DNA from: Colletotrichum lupini
Taxonomy: Eukaryota; Ascomycota; Sordariomycetes; Glomerellales; Glomerellaceae
NCBI RefSeq assembly: GCF_023278565.1
Contig: NC_064679.1
Location: forward strand, 1,798,001-1,862,000
Length of the DNA stretch: 64,000 nt
Reading direction: 5' to 3'
Positions within the stretch are counted from its first letter, which is position 1. The number at the start of each line of letters is the position of its first letter. Shown in pieces: positions 36,911 to 48,105 of this stretch. A program made the position numbers and the translations under genes. The notes below the pieces were generated by a model that saw only the letters and a program-made list of their open reading frames with translations, was not told the origin of the DNA and ran no database searches.

Positions 36911-39900
36911 AATTTAAATTTAATAAGTCCTAGCGCGAGGATACTAAATCTAAAGAGCTTAGTAATAACTTAGAGAATTCTTTTTTTTAGCGTTATAATA
37001 AGCGCTACTATTTTAATATTAATAACTCGCTAACCCCTACTTATAACGCTCTTTTTAATATAAATAAAAGTACCCTAACCCTTAGTTATATTACTTTAGA
37101 TCTTAATAAGGCTAATATTACGCTCTTCCCGCTCTAAGCAAAGGCTCTATAACGGCTTAACGAGGCTATTACTTATATTAAAATTAAAACTACGGGTTAT
37201 AATAATTAGTTCGATATTAATAAGTTCTTTATAAATATTAATATTACTAAGGTCCCTTAGCTTAACTAAGACTATAAGAGTATTACCTCGGATAACGCCT
37301 CCCGTCCCTAACTTATTACTAATAATAATAGTATTACGGCCCCTACTTCGCCTCCTACTCTACCTCTTATTATAGCTCTTATTATACCTCTTATTATAAC
37401 TCTTATTATACCTCTTATTATAGCCTCTAATAATAACTAAATAGCGAACGTTTTATAAACCGCTATTATTAATATATATAATACTCTGCGCAACTTTAAC
37501 TACCTCCCTCTTACCCGTTATAATATTAATAAGGTTAACGGCCTTATTTTAAGTAATTAGCTAAGTACGCGCACAAAGCCTCTCCGCTTCTTACTTATTA
37601 AGTAAACTACTATTACTAATTATTAAGTTTTAAAAATATATACTAGAGCTATTACTATTATTACTAATATTATATAAGTTACTCCCCCTACGTAACTAAA
37701 TCTTAATAATCTCTTAGTAACGTATTACTAAGGGTTATAATACTATATCTTTTTTTTAAAAATTACGCTAAGCTAAATAAAAAGGGTTCTATAATATATT
37801 ATTAATTAACTTATCTTTAGTAATCTTTTATTATAAACTTAACGTTTATTATCCTATTTTATATATACCCTTTTTTTATAATATTCGAATTTATTAACTA
37901 TTTCTACTACCCCTTTAAAATACTTAATAAGCTCTTACGTATTATACTTAATAAGCTACTTAGCCTATTTAATAAAATATTATAAGTTTCCTCCCTCGCC
38001 TTATATTATAACGATTTCTTTAACTTCCTAAACGTCTTACTTATCCTCTAACTCTAAGAGATTTACTATTTAGTTACTAACTATTTAGTAATTTCCCTAT
38101 AGCTTAAGCTAAAAAACTAAGAAAATATTATATATTATCTAATATTATTCTAATAAATATACTTAGTAAGCCTATTTCCTTACCCTTTTAACTATTACTA
38201 TTTTAATATATCTTAGGACTAGTTTATTATTTTTAAATCGTATATTCTTTATTAATAGGCCGACGACCTCTTTATGATTAAACTCTTTTAGGGTATATTT
38301 TCTATTATAATAAGCTACTTAGCTCTTAAAAGCTTATACCTATACTTACGTAGCCTAGGCCCTAATCTCCTTAATTTTTTAAACCTTTTTCTAAACCCCC
38401 TAGACTATAGCTTTATAATTAAATATATATTTAACGTACTTAGGGTAGTAGTTATATAGTACTATATACGGGGATACTTTTATAATAAAGTATTAGCTAT
38501 TATTATATATAAACTCGGCTTCCTCTAGCTACGCTACCTACTTATTTAGTAAGCCCTCGGCGTAGATTTTTAAATACTTTTTTAATATTTAATAAGTTCG
38601 CTCCGTTTAGCCGTTTATTTATAAATAATACGTAGTAAATAGTTAACGACGTATTACCCGTTTTTTAGTAAACTCTTCTTAAAATGCGCTTATAAAGAGC
38701 TTATTTCTATTTATAATAATACTTTTAAGCATACCGAACTTATATTTAACCTCTTAATATAAGATACTTACTATTTATATTACGTTAAATATCTTAATAA
38801 TAAGTAAGAACTTTGCGAACTTTATTATATAATAAATAATAACTAAGATATTATTATACTTTACGCCGTTACTACGAGCGCTTAGTAATAACTTTATAAT
38901 AAAGTTTATAAATATTTTTTAAACTAAATATAAAGGTAGTAATAATAACTATAGCTACCCGTACGGCTTATATTTTAGGGTTATAACTCCTAAATAATAC
39001 TTATAGTTCTTAACGTATTCCTAGATATTTCGTTAAATATCTTTTTAATAAAACTTTTTTTAAATTAGCTCGAGAGTTTTCGTAGCTCTTATATAACCTA
39101 CCCTATAGTCGTCGTAGTATTAATAAAAGATCTCTATCTAAAGAGACTTTACTTAAGGAATAATAATTCTTTTTTTAAAAAATAGTATACCCTATTCGTT
39201 AAGTAAATATACTTTTAGCTCGCTAGCTATAGTACGAACTTTTATTAATTATAATATATAAAACTCGTTTTTAGTTTATAATCCTTTAACGAGCTCTTTA
39301 ATTTCTAATAAGAAACGAGAAGCGAATACTGTTTCGCCCCTTATAAGCTCTATTATAATAGGGCATAAAATATACTATTTCAATATAATAACCCTAGCTC
39401 TATCTAACTTCTTTTTATTCTTATCGGACCGTTAACGAGCGTTTATTAATAACTCTTTTACTTTCTTACCTCGAGTCGTTATAGTAATAACTATTACTAT
39501 TTTATTAATACGCCTTATAATACGCTATTAATATAAAAAAAAGGATTCCCCGTCCCTAGAGCTAGCTAATATCTAACTAGGATGATAAAGGAAGGCCTTA
39601 ATTACTTAAATATATACCTTAGTAATATTATTTTATCCTTTTAAGCTAATTATCCTTTATTAAATATCGGGTAGTAGTTCGTTAATAAAACGTAGTTTCT
39701 AAGCTAGTATAAAGAGGACGTCTTTATAAAGTACTTCCCTTTTTATATAATCTAGTTTTTTAAATAAACCGTCCGCCGGGTTCGTTTTCCCTAGCTAGTA
39801 TTTTAAATTAAAGTTAAATATTAATAGTTTATATACCTACTTCGCGAGCCTTTTTTAAAAGTCCTGCGCTAGTGCGCCGATTACTTTTTTAAATACTTAA

Positions 39901-42508
39901 TAATCCGTTAAGATTATAAACTTTTATAAAAGGCCTTAGAAATAATAAGCCTAGTGCTCTAGCCCTTTTATTATAATAAGTAGTTCTTATTAATTTATAG
40001 CTTATTACTACTCTATATTTATAAACTTTTATAATTAATAAGTAACGGGTCGCTATTCTTTATTAGCTTATTATAATAAGATTACTATAATAGCTTTAAC
40101 TAAAGCGTCGGTTTTTACTTATATAATACATTATAAGTTTTAGTATGTAAGTACGGTCGCCGAGGTAAAAGCGACCTTTAGCTAATTAAACGCCTCGTTT
40201 ATTTCCTTAGTTTATTAAAAGTCCCTTATTTACCCCTTTTCTATTTTTAGTAATACTATTATTAATATAATAATACCCGAGTATTTAATAATAAACTTCT
40301 AATAGAAGTTATAGAACCCTAAGAACACTTAGATATCCTTAATAAACTCTAGCGCCTTTTAGTTAGCGATCGTTCGTATTTATAACGAGTCTATTTCGAT
40401 TCTTTTTAATATAATAATATAACCTAAGAACTTAACCCTCTTTTAATAAAACGAGTACTTTAATAGTTTAATAAAAAGCCTATATAAATATAAATATCGG
40501 AGGACCTTTTTAATATCCTTTATATACTACTCTTTTATTATTAAGTAAATTATTAGATTATCTATATATACTATATAGTAAGTATTTAGTAAGTTAGCGA
40601 GCGCTCGGTAAATATATACTTAGAACGTCGCGGGTGTGTTCGTTAGCCCGAAAAGTATAATAATATATTCGAAGTAACTATATTAGCTCCGGAATACTAT
40701 TTTCTATCGGTCTTCTTTTTTAATTTAAATACGTTAATAAGTATCCTTAATATCTATTTTTAAGATTTATTTTGCTTTACGAAGCCTATTTAGGAGCTCG
40801 CTAATAAGTAGTAATAGGTATCGATTTTTTATAATTACTTTATTTAGCCCGCGGTAGTTTATATAGAGGTATAGCGTATTATTTTTTTTTAATATAAAAA
40901 GGATCGGTACCCTAGCTTTATTAACTAAAAGTATAATACGACCGTTCGCTAGGTTCTTAGTAATATACGTATAAAACTTATTAAGTTATTTCTTACTTCA
41001 TAAATAAATAGGACTATATAGTAGTTTAGTACTCGGAACTAGGTTAATAAAGTATTCTACCCCGCTATATAACTACGGTCTCTTCGCTAACTACTTATTA
41101 AACGTCTCTATTTTTAATTAAAGTTCTAATAATAGACCCCCTCGTAGTTTAGTCTCCGTTACCCCCGCAATACTTCTTATAATAATAATATATAATATAT
41201 ACGCCCTCTCGCAATTTTTAATAATATCGCGAGCTATTACCTCTAGTTTAGTAACCGAAATAGGCTCGTATAACTATATATTCGTTACTATATTAATATA
41301 AATACCCTCTTAGCTTATTAATAGTTACGATAATAAGAGGTCTATTATTTTTTTATCTTTATTAATTACGGCGAATAGTTACTAAATCTTCTTTAGCTAC
41401 TTATAGTAATTAATAAGGAAGAGCGTTAATTAATAAGCTTTCTCTTAGCTTACGGCTTTATTTTAAAAGTCCTTTAATAAGGGAGCTATAATAGTAGCTA
41501 GGGTTAACCCTAAGTAGGTTACGAGCCTAGTATTAATAATATTTATCTCGGAGTATGTATTTATATTAACTTTTACTAGCCTTTTAGTAATACTTTATAG
41601 AACTATTACCCTACCCTTTATAGTTTTTCCTATCGGTACCCTCTTAATATTTAGTATAAGTATATTAAATATATTACCTATACTTACTCGTTTTTTAATA
41701 AGTCGACCTCTATAACTCTTAGCTCGGTAATAACTCGTTAAATAGTTACTAACGTTAGCTTCGATTGGGGGTACGTCGGCTTATTATTACCCCTACCTCT
41801 CGACTTATTCTTTTAGTACTTACTAATTATATAGCCTATTTTATTATACGTAAAGTACTTAATATCGCTATTATAACGCTTTTATAATAGCTCGGCGCGA
41901 GTATTTTTATTATATAGCTTTTATAATATTATTCTTAGTAAGTCCCTAAAGCCTAGCCCCTTAGAGCTCTCTCTACTCTTTTTTTTATAAAAAGGGGATA
42001 TTTAATACGGTTATTTTAATAACAAATATAGCCTCTTCTTACCGTCCTTTTATAACTAATCACCGCCCTTTTACTAATTTAATAATTATAGTTTATTAAC
42101 TTCGTAAGCTATATCGCGTACTCTCTTAATTAAGACCCTATAACGAATTAGATCGTCCTATAGCTAAAATAGTAATCTAAAAAAGAACTAATATACCTCT
42201 ACTTTCGAATTCTCTATATTTTCTATACTTAAGTTATAATAAATCGCTAATTACTTAGCGAGGAACTAAATAGGGGTCTAGCCCTCTTTTAGCCTCTTCG
42301 TCCTTAGTTCTTTATAATATTCCCGTTCCTAAGTCTCGGGGTTTATATATTATTAATAAATAAACGCTAAGAAGTCGCCCTAGGAGAGGGGATCCTAGAG
42401 GCTCTTTTTATAATTACGCTATTACGTTTATAATAATAAAAATATCTTAAATAGGGCCTATTTAATATACTATTTTATAGTACTTTTTATACGAAGCTTA
42501 TTACTTAC
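36911..42508 (-). other. inverted 5.6-kb segment of element E
   Basis: Internal E sequence whose pol coding runs opposite to E's LTR and polypurine-tract orientation. Flipping it between D2 and D3 restores gag-to-pol order and gives each D unit a matching five-base duplication (GTAAG/CTTAC and AAATT/AATTT). An open frame also then continues across the restored right junction. Confidence 0.75.
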
Positions 42509-43022
42509 TGTTACGAAGGTAACTTTGTTTACCTTATTATTCGCCTTATTATCAATATTACGTAAGCAAACTATATACCATATTAATCTACGATTTCTGT
42601 AGATTATTATAGGTATTGATTATGTAAGCAATACTGCTTATATAAGCTTACGTGAGCAATGGAAAGTACTGGAAGGTAACTGAATAATCTGGAATTTACT
42701 CGAGGCGGAATTACGTACTACGATTACGCATTCACTTACGTATACGCTTATTAATTATATCATAATTAATAAGCAATAGAATATTCTAGTAAGAGGTTTT
42801 TATGCCTATATGTAGGCGTGTATTTGCCTACCTAGACCTTTCGTTAAGCAAGCAACCTCTCATATAGTAATTCAACTATATTACTCTCTTTACTATAAAA
42901 ACCTCTTTTATATACGCTTATATCCCCTATATTCATATATTCTTGCTTCTATATGAATATTCACTTTTTATATTCTTTATAAGAATATCCCACATTACCT
43001 CGTTAAAGCTATACGTGCTAGA
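42509..43022 (+). mobile_element. D3: 514-bp LTR-like unit inside E
   Basis: 514 bp, starting TGTTACGAAGG and ending GTGCTAGA. It is flanked by CTTAC on the left (42504-42508) and AAATT on the right (43023-43027), which do not match each other. Nearly identical to D2 and only lightly RIP-mutated. Confidence 0.85.
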
Positions 43023-44474
43023 AAATTTAAAATCGTCCCGCTCGTTATTATTATTAAGAATATAATAAGTAATAAGAATACGCTTTTTAATAAAAGTCCG
43101 AGTCTTAGGACTACGAGAAATAGGGGTAGCGCTATATATAATAATAATATAAGTAAGTACTTTATTTACTAAGAACTTAGCGACGCGTTTATAAACAATA
43201 GGGAAAGTAAGAAACTCCTAAATATATATAATAATAACGCCTTTAGGAGTTTTTTTATAATATTAAGCTAGAGCGTTAAAGTTATTTTATAGAGCGGTTA
43301 TATAGCTATTATTATAAAAATAAGCTAGCTAGAGGTAACTAAGGTAGGAGATAATCTTAGCCTTATTATTAATATTAAGGATATTAGTTTAAAAAGAGAA
43401 ATCTAAGTTAGTAAAAAAAAAATTTGCTAAACGATTGCTAACGACTTACCGTAATTAAGATTAATAAGTTTAGATACTCGCGGTTAGTAGCGAGCTTTTA
43501 GAGAGTAGCCTATTTAAAGTAGACCTTTTTTATTTTATTATTTACTAACGGGTTAGCGATATAAGTAATAACTTTTTTTTATATATTAGTAATATAGCTA
43601 AAAGTATAAAGAACGCGGCCGCGCTTATAAAAATTAAAACTACTCTACTCCTTAGTATTACGGAACTTTATAAGGGTATTTTAAGTAAACTAAATAGCGC
43701 TATATAACTCCTTAAGAACTTAAAAGATATTATTAGCTAATATTTTAATAATAGATTAGCGAGGACTTAACTACTTATAGTAAAATACTTTTTTTTATTA
43801 ATTTAATAAATAATATACTTAGTAACGTGAGCGCTAGCGATATAGACGAGCTCGTCGATATTATAATATAGGCTAGCTAAGTAGCGTATATAGGGAGTAT
43901 TATTATAGAGACCGCGGAAGCCCTTTTTAAAATTATACCCTATATTAAGTATATCCTAAATACGTAAAATAGTAAATATTTTAATAAATACTTAGTAATA
44001 GTATGATAAAAGAGTTATAATTAAAAAACGATACGGAATTAGAATATTATAAAAAAGAGAGTATAGTTATATAAGAAAGAATTCGCAGAACGGTTACTAA
44101 ATAAAAAGAGAGAAGAAAAAATAAACACGCGACTAGTAATAGGGGAAAAATCTTTTATTATACTTAATAGCTTAGTAATAATAATAACCACGAGGTAAAG
44201 CGGGCTTTTATATATTATAACAGTCGGAATACTTTACTACGAATATATATTACTAACTTAGTAACTAATTAGCGCGCTATTACTAAATAATAATAATAAA
44301 GTATCCGTTAAATAAGGAAATAGGAGTAACACCTTATTCTTAAATAAAAAAGGATATTATTAACGCTTTACGGAATTTATTATAAATAACGACGTTAATA
44401 GCTTTATTATTAGTATTAAAAGAAGATATTATATAATAACTTTAGGAACTAAAGTTATATAAGGGGGGAGTAAT

Positions 44475-44945
44475 TATAATAGATTTAGGATACGGCCGGT
44501 AATAAGATACTAATAACTTAGTAACCGGTATACGGATCTTATTATAAAAGAACTTTTTAAGAAATAGAGCCCTTATAAAGGACTTTATAAGCTTTAGTTT
44601 TATAATATACTTATACCCCCCCGACGGAGCAATCCGCCGGGGCCGTACCGTGTATTACGTATTGGGGAAAACTGGGTATATTGCGCTCCGGCAGCTTGCC
44701 CATCCCGAATTGAATGGCGGTTTTCGTATTGAAATCACTATATTGCGTTGAGCGCGTGCTTAGGATACATTGCGCGTATTATATAGTTAAAAAGTGTACT
44801 ATATCGTGTGATTTCCCTTAAAAGCGTGATCCCGTTAAGGTCGATCTTTTGTGCCTATAAAGCCGGAAAAAAAAACCACCACATAATATACTTATACTTA
44901 TATTATAGCCTCGCTAGTTAAGTATTTATAGCCTAATCTCTTATA
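44475..44945 (+). repeat. 3' LTR of element E, interrupted by element C copy 2
   Basis: 471 bases, of which 281 are the C copy plus its 14-base duplication. The remaining 190 match the 5' LTR in length and sequence. Confidence 0.85.
44616..44882 (+). mobile_element. Element C copy 2: 267-bp internally deleted, RIP-free derivative
   Basis: Lies between perfect 14-base duplications ATAATATACTTATA (44602-44615 and 44883-44896). It keeps both ends of the family: a C-run with GACGGAGCAATCCGCC at the start, and GCCGG, nine A and CCACCAC at the end. About 865 bp of the interior is missing, with the join near 44691. It retains CpA and TpG dinucleotides and normal GC content, so it records the sequence before RIP. 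Confidence 0.85.
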
Positions 44946-45695
44946 GTCCTATTAAAATAATACTTTTATTTTAACTAAATAAGTATTTAGGTTACTAAAA
45001 AACTACTAAAAAAAGAGATTTATTAACCTCGTTAGTTATATTAAAATAAATATATTTATTATAATATAAGTAATAATATAAAAGGATAGTCGCTCTAAAT
45101 TAGTCTTTTTTATTTATAACGACCGCTCTTGATAATAAAAGTATAGTATAAATAGCTATATAAATTACCTAAAAAAAGGGTATTTATTATATATAAATAA
45201 TATACGTTATTTTATATAGGATAATGCCCCTATTTATATTATAAAGCGGATAATAGAGTAGCTTATAGCCTATAGGATTTCCTACCTTAAATAGCCCCTA
45301 TATTCGCTAAACCTTAACTTAATTAAGTATTATTAGTATATAATAAAGTCTAACTTACGTAGATTATACTTAGAAGTATTTATTTTAAAAAAGAATAAGT
45401 TAAATATAAAAGAGTTTAAGTAGTAATTAAGGATAACGTAAAAAGCTATATTATTAAAAAAGATTTAGAATCTAATTAACTCCCTATTACGCTAACTTAT
45501 AATAATAATTTATATACGTAGTTAGTATATATAATACTAAATAACGAACTTAGGGCTTTTTTTTATATATATTTTTGCTATATAAATTAAAAAATTAATA
45601 GTTCTGCGGCTAGTCGAAGTATGGTGGTGAAAATGTAAGAGGTTAGGTAATTGGGGATAATAGTGGGGTGTATACGAACTTTTGACACCCCACTG

Positions 45696-48105
45696 TACTT
45701 GCAAAAGTAATGCTCACTACCTTGCTGAACTCTAACCCTTCGCCGTCGCCTCACCATCACATACGGTCCGACACGGAGACGAACTCAGCCAAACTTCTTC
45801 ACATCAAGTCCAACACAACGCCGCGTGTCCCTTCCCCCCCCCCCCTTCTGTCCATCATCTATCCCCAAAGACCCCCAACTGAACCGTGTTTCTCTACATC
45901 TCTCAAGGGTTCCGCTGCCGTAACTATGTATTGCCTTAACTCTGTTCCTCCTCAACCCAGCGAAATCCCAGCAGCAAGGAACCGCCAAGAAAACCCATTC
46001 TCCCGCTTCTCCCCATCTCCACCAAAGAAGCATTTCCCTCCGTAGGAATGACCGCAAAAGGGGGATACGGAGACTCCGCTTAACCACCGAGTCCCCACCA
46101 AACCGCACTGACATCTCGACATCTGTCTCCAAGTTACCAAGCCCCGATCGTAGTTCCGCTAACCCCGTACCCGGTCCCCAGGAGCCCACGGTCAATCTCC
46201 CGTCCGGCCGTCAACCCGAAATCGTAGCTCCACCACCAACTCAACAACAAGACCATCAGATAAAACAACCCATATCCCAGATCTACATAGCTTGACACTT
46301 TCCCTTTCTCACTTACCCTTTCTCATCGCATACCCAGTCTGCCTCACGACGCTCAATCAAGGCAGGGACCCGTTTAGGATCCCCCTGCCCTTCCCACAAA
46401 GGATAAAAACCAAAGAGAAAGCTTAAATCTACCCAGCGGAAAGCCGGGACAAAGGGAGGAGAAGAGACAAGCGCCAGCTTTCCCATAAGCCGTCCCAGTC
46501 CCAGTCCCAGTCCCAAGACCCCCAATCCCTTCCTATCCCGTCTCATGATCAACATGCCTTTCCTTCCTTTCAGCCCAAGGAAAACGGGTGTAGCCGACCG
46601 GAGCTATGCGGTGCATCACAAGAACCACCCCACACCCTTTTCGCCCCCAAATTCATGCAGAATCCCAATGGCAAATGCCATGTGTCTACCTAGTCTGTCT
46701 GTCTATCTATGCCTCATCCGTGATATCCTTTCGTCGTTCGTTCAGCCATTGGCGATCTTAGACTAGGCCCTAAACTCAAGGGACCTAGACAGCCAGACTC
46801 GAGAAACCTAGATAAACTCAAGAGGCCTAAACCCCAAGCCAAGCTGTGGCAAACACACCCCAGCTGACCCCAGAAAGATCAACGGTGTCGCTGGACCGTC
46901 AGCCTGGTGAAACAAGCTCAAGATATGAAAGGGGAACAAGCAAAGCCTCGTAAAACCTCATCAATCGCGGGCAAAACCGCAAAGCCGCAAATCATCCGGT
47001 TCCAAACCCGTCCGTCCCCGTGCAGTCTTTCCTCCAACATCCGAAGGAAAGCACGGGGATCCGCCGGGAGAGCGTGCTGACAGTTGCAACAAAAATGGCT
47101 CCATCTCTATCTAAAAGTCCGACGGAAAAGCGGCAGCAAACCCCCCTCGCAAATCGTACATCGTCCTCTCATGCCCTTGTAGATCCTCAAGATGGGGGCC
47201 AATGGGTGCCACGTGTAGTTAATCAGTGATCTTGCCGTCGCAGAGTTGTATGCGCAGCTGTCAGGGAGGGCCTGTTCGTCACGTCAACGCACATGACTCG
47301 GCGCCTTACTCGAACAATGTCTGCCCCTCGTCAATTCCTAACGTCACGACCGAGTCAATCCGTCTCTTCAGAGGGCTCTGGACGCGCGGCACAGGAAGCG
47401 CAGGGAGCACGACAATGTACGAGCGCGGGTTGGCTTTGGCTGCCGGGGCAGAAATTGCTTCGCAAGCCGTCCCAACTGGTTTTTCATCCCATCAACGGGC
47501 ATGGAGCAATGAGGCACAGAAGGGAAGCAGGAGGAAGTAGAAGTGATGATAATGGTAGAAATTAAGAAGTCGATTCCAGCCGTTTCGCCGGTGGGTATAA
47601 CGCACCCGGTACTAAGCCTTGTTGCTTTCACCTGAGAGTGCTTTACGGAAATCCAGGCCGTTCCACCTTGGCCGCGTCCCATGTTCCCGAGTCTGTCCTT
47701 GCTTTCCTGATCCCATCTCTCTGAAAGAATATAACCGCCTTCACGATAGCCCTACTCGTTCGTACCGAGACACTTTCGGACGACTCCGGTCTAGCAACCA
47801 GCTGTCATGTACAATCCTGCTCTTCCGTCGTCCGTCCAGTCGTATGTCATCCAAGGCTGTAGTTACTGCGAATATACCCAGTATGGCGTTCAACCGATGT
47901 TGGGTATATGATCTTGATAGAAAACGCCGACAAAAGAAATTGGATTGAAATAAGAGTCTAGGAAAAATATCTCTTGTGCGAGATGGGGCTGGAGTTATAA
48001 TGTGCTTCTAATGTTGTTGATACATAGGCCTGCAACTGGTCGCTAGCCGCTCACTCGTGTCGTCGGTACTGTCGGGTCGTCGCAAATAGCCTCGGGCATA
48101 GCTTC
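45696..48105. other. intergenic region right of the second transposon block
   Basis: Unique sequence with a C-homopolymer near 45835-45845, and the 3' UTR of the C2H2 gene at its right end. Several frames of about 100-136 codons are present, but none resembles a known protein and codon content is not convincing. Confidence 0.45.
46494..46515 (+). repeat. CCCAGT tandem repeat
   Basis: Three and a half copies of a CCCAGT hexamer in unique intergenic sequence. Confidence 0.6.

Larger units (their letters stand above)
35587..44945 (+). mobile_element. E: Ty3/gypsy LTR retrotransposon inside F, internally inverted
   Basis: Two 190-bp LTRs (35587-35776, and 44475-44945 once the C copy is removed) flanked by the perfect five-base duplication GTCCT (35582-35586 and 44946-44950). 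A G-rich polypurine tract at 44463-44470 precedes the 3' LTR and sets plus orientation. Without the D and C inserts the element is about 8.04 kb. Gag-like coding begins on the plus strand at 35.8-36.4 kb. Pol reads on the minus strand: reverse transcriptase has a RGLNKV-type motif near 40.86 kb and a Y-x-D-type active site near 40.55 kb. That reversed stretch is bounded exactly by D2 and D3. All coding carries RIP stops. Confidence 0.85.
34923..45695 (+). mobile_element. F: Tc1-type DNA transposon, split by the LTR element E
   Basis: Terminal inverted repeats of 30 bp begin CAGTGGGGTGT at both ends, with one mismatch, and are flanked by TA at 34921-34922 and 45696-45697. TA duplication and DDE coding place it in the Tc1/mariner superfamily. 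Removing E and one GTCCT leaves 1,409 bp. The left half encodes an eroded helix-turn-helix region and the start of the catalytic core. The right half (about 45.2-45.4 kb) encodes the DNAPI-like and PYSPDLN-like signature of Tc1 transposases in plus frame, with RIP stops at former Trp/Gln codons. The transposase is dead. Confidence 0.88.

Noticed and set aside
36397..43022. D2 and D3 as the long terminal inverted repeats of one foldback DNA transposon
   Set aside because: The outer flanks (GTAAG and AAATT) do not form a target duplication, D1 occurs alone with its own duplication, and the interior is flipped gypsy coding sequence.
11454..45695. AT-rich blocks as centromeric or replication-origin DNA
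   Set aside because: Both blocks resolve fully into bounded transposons, with ordinary genes between and around them.
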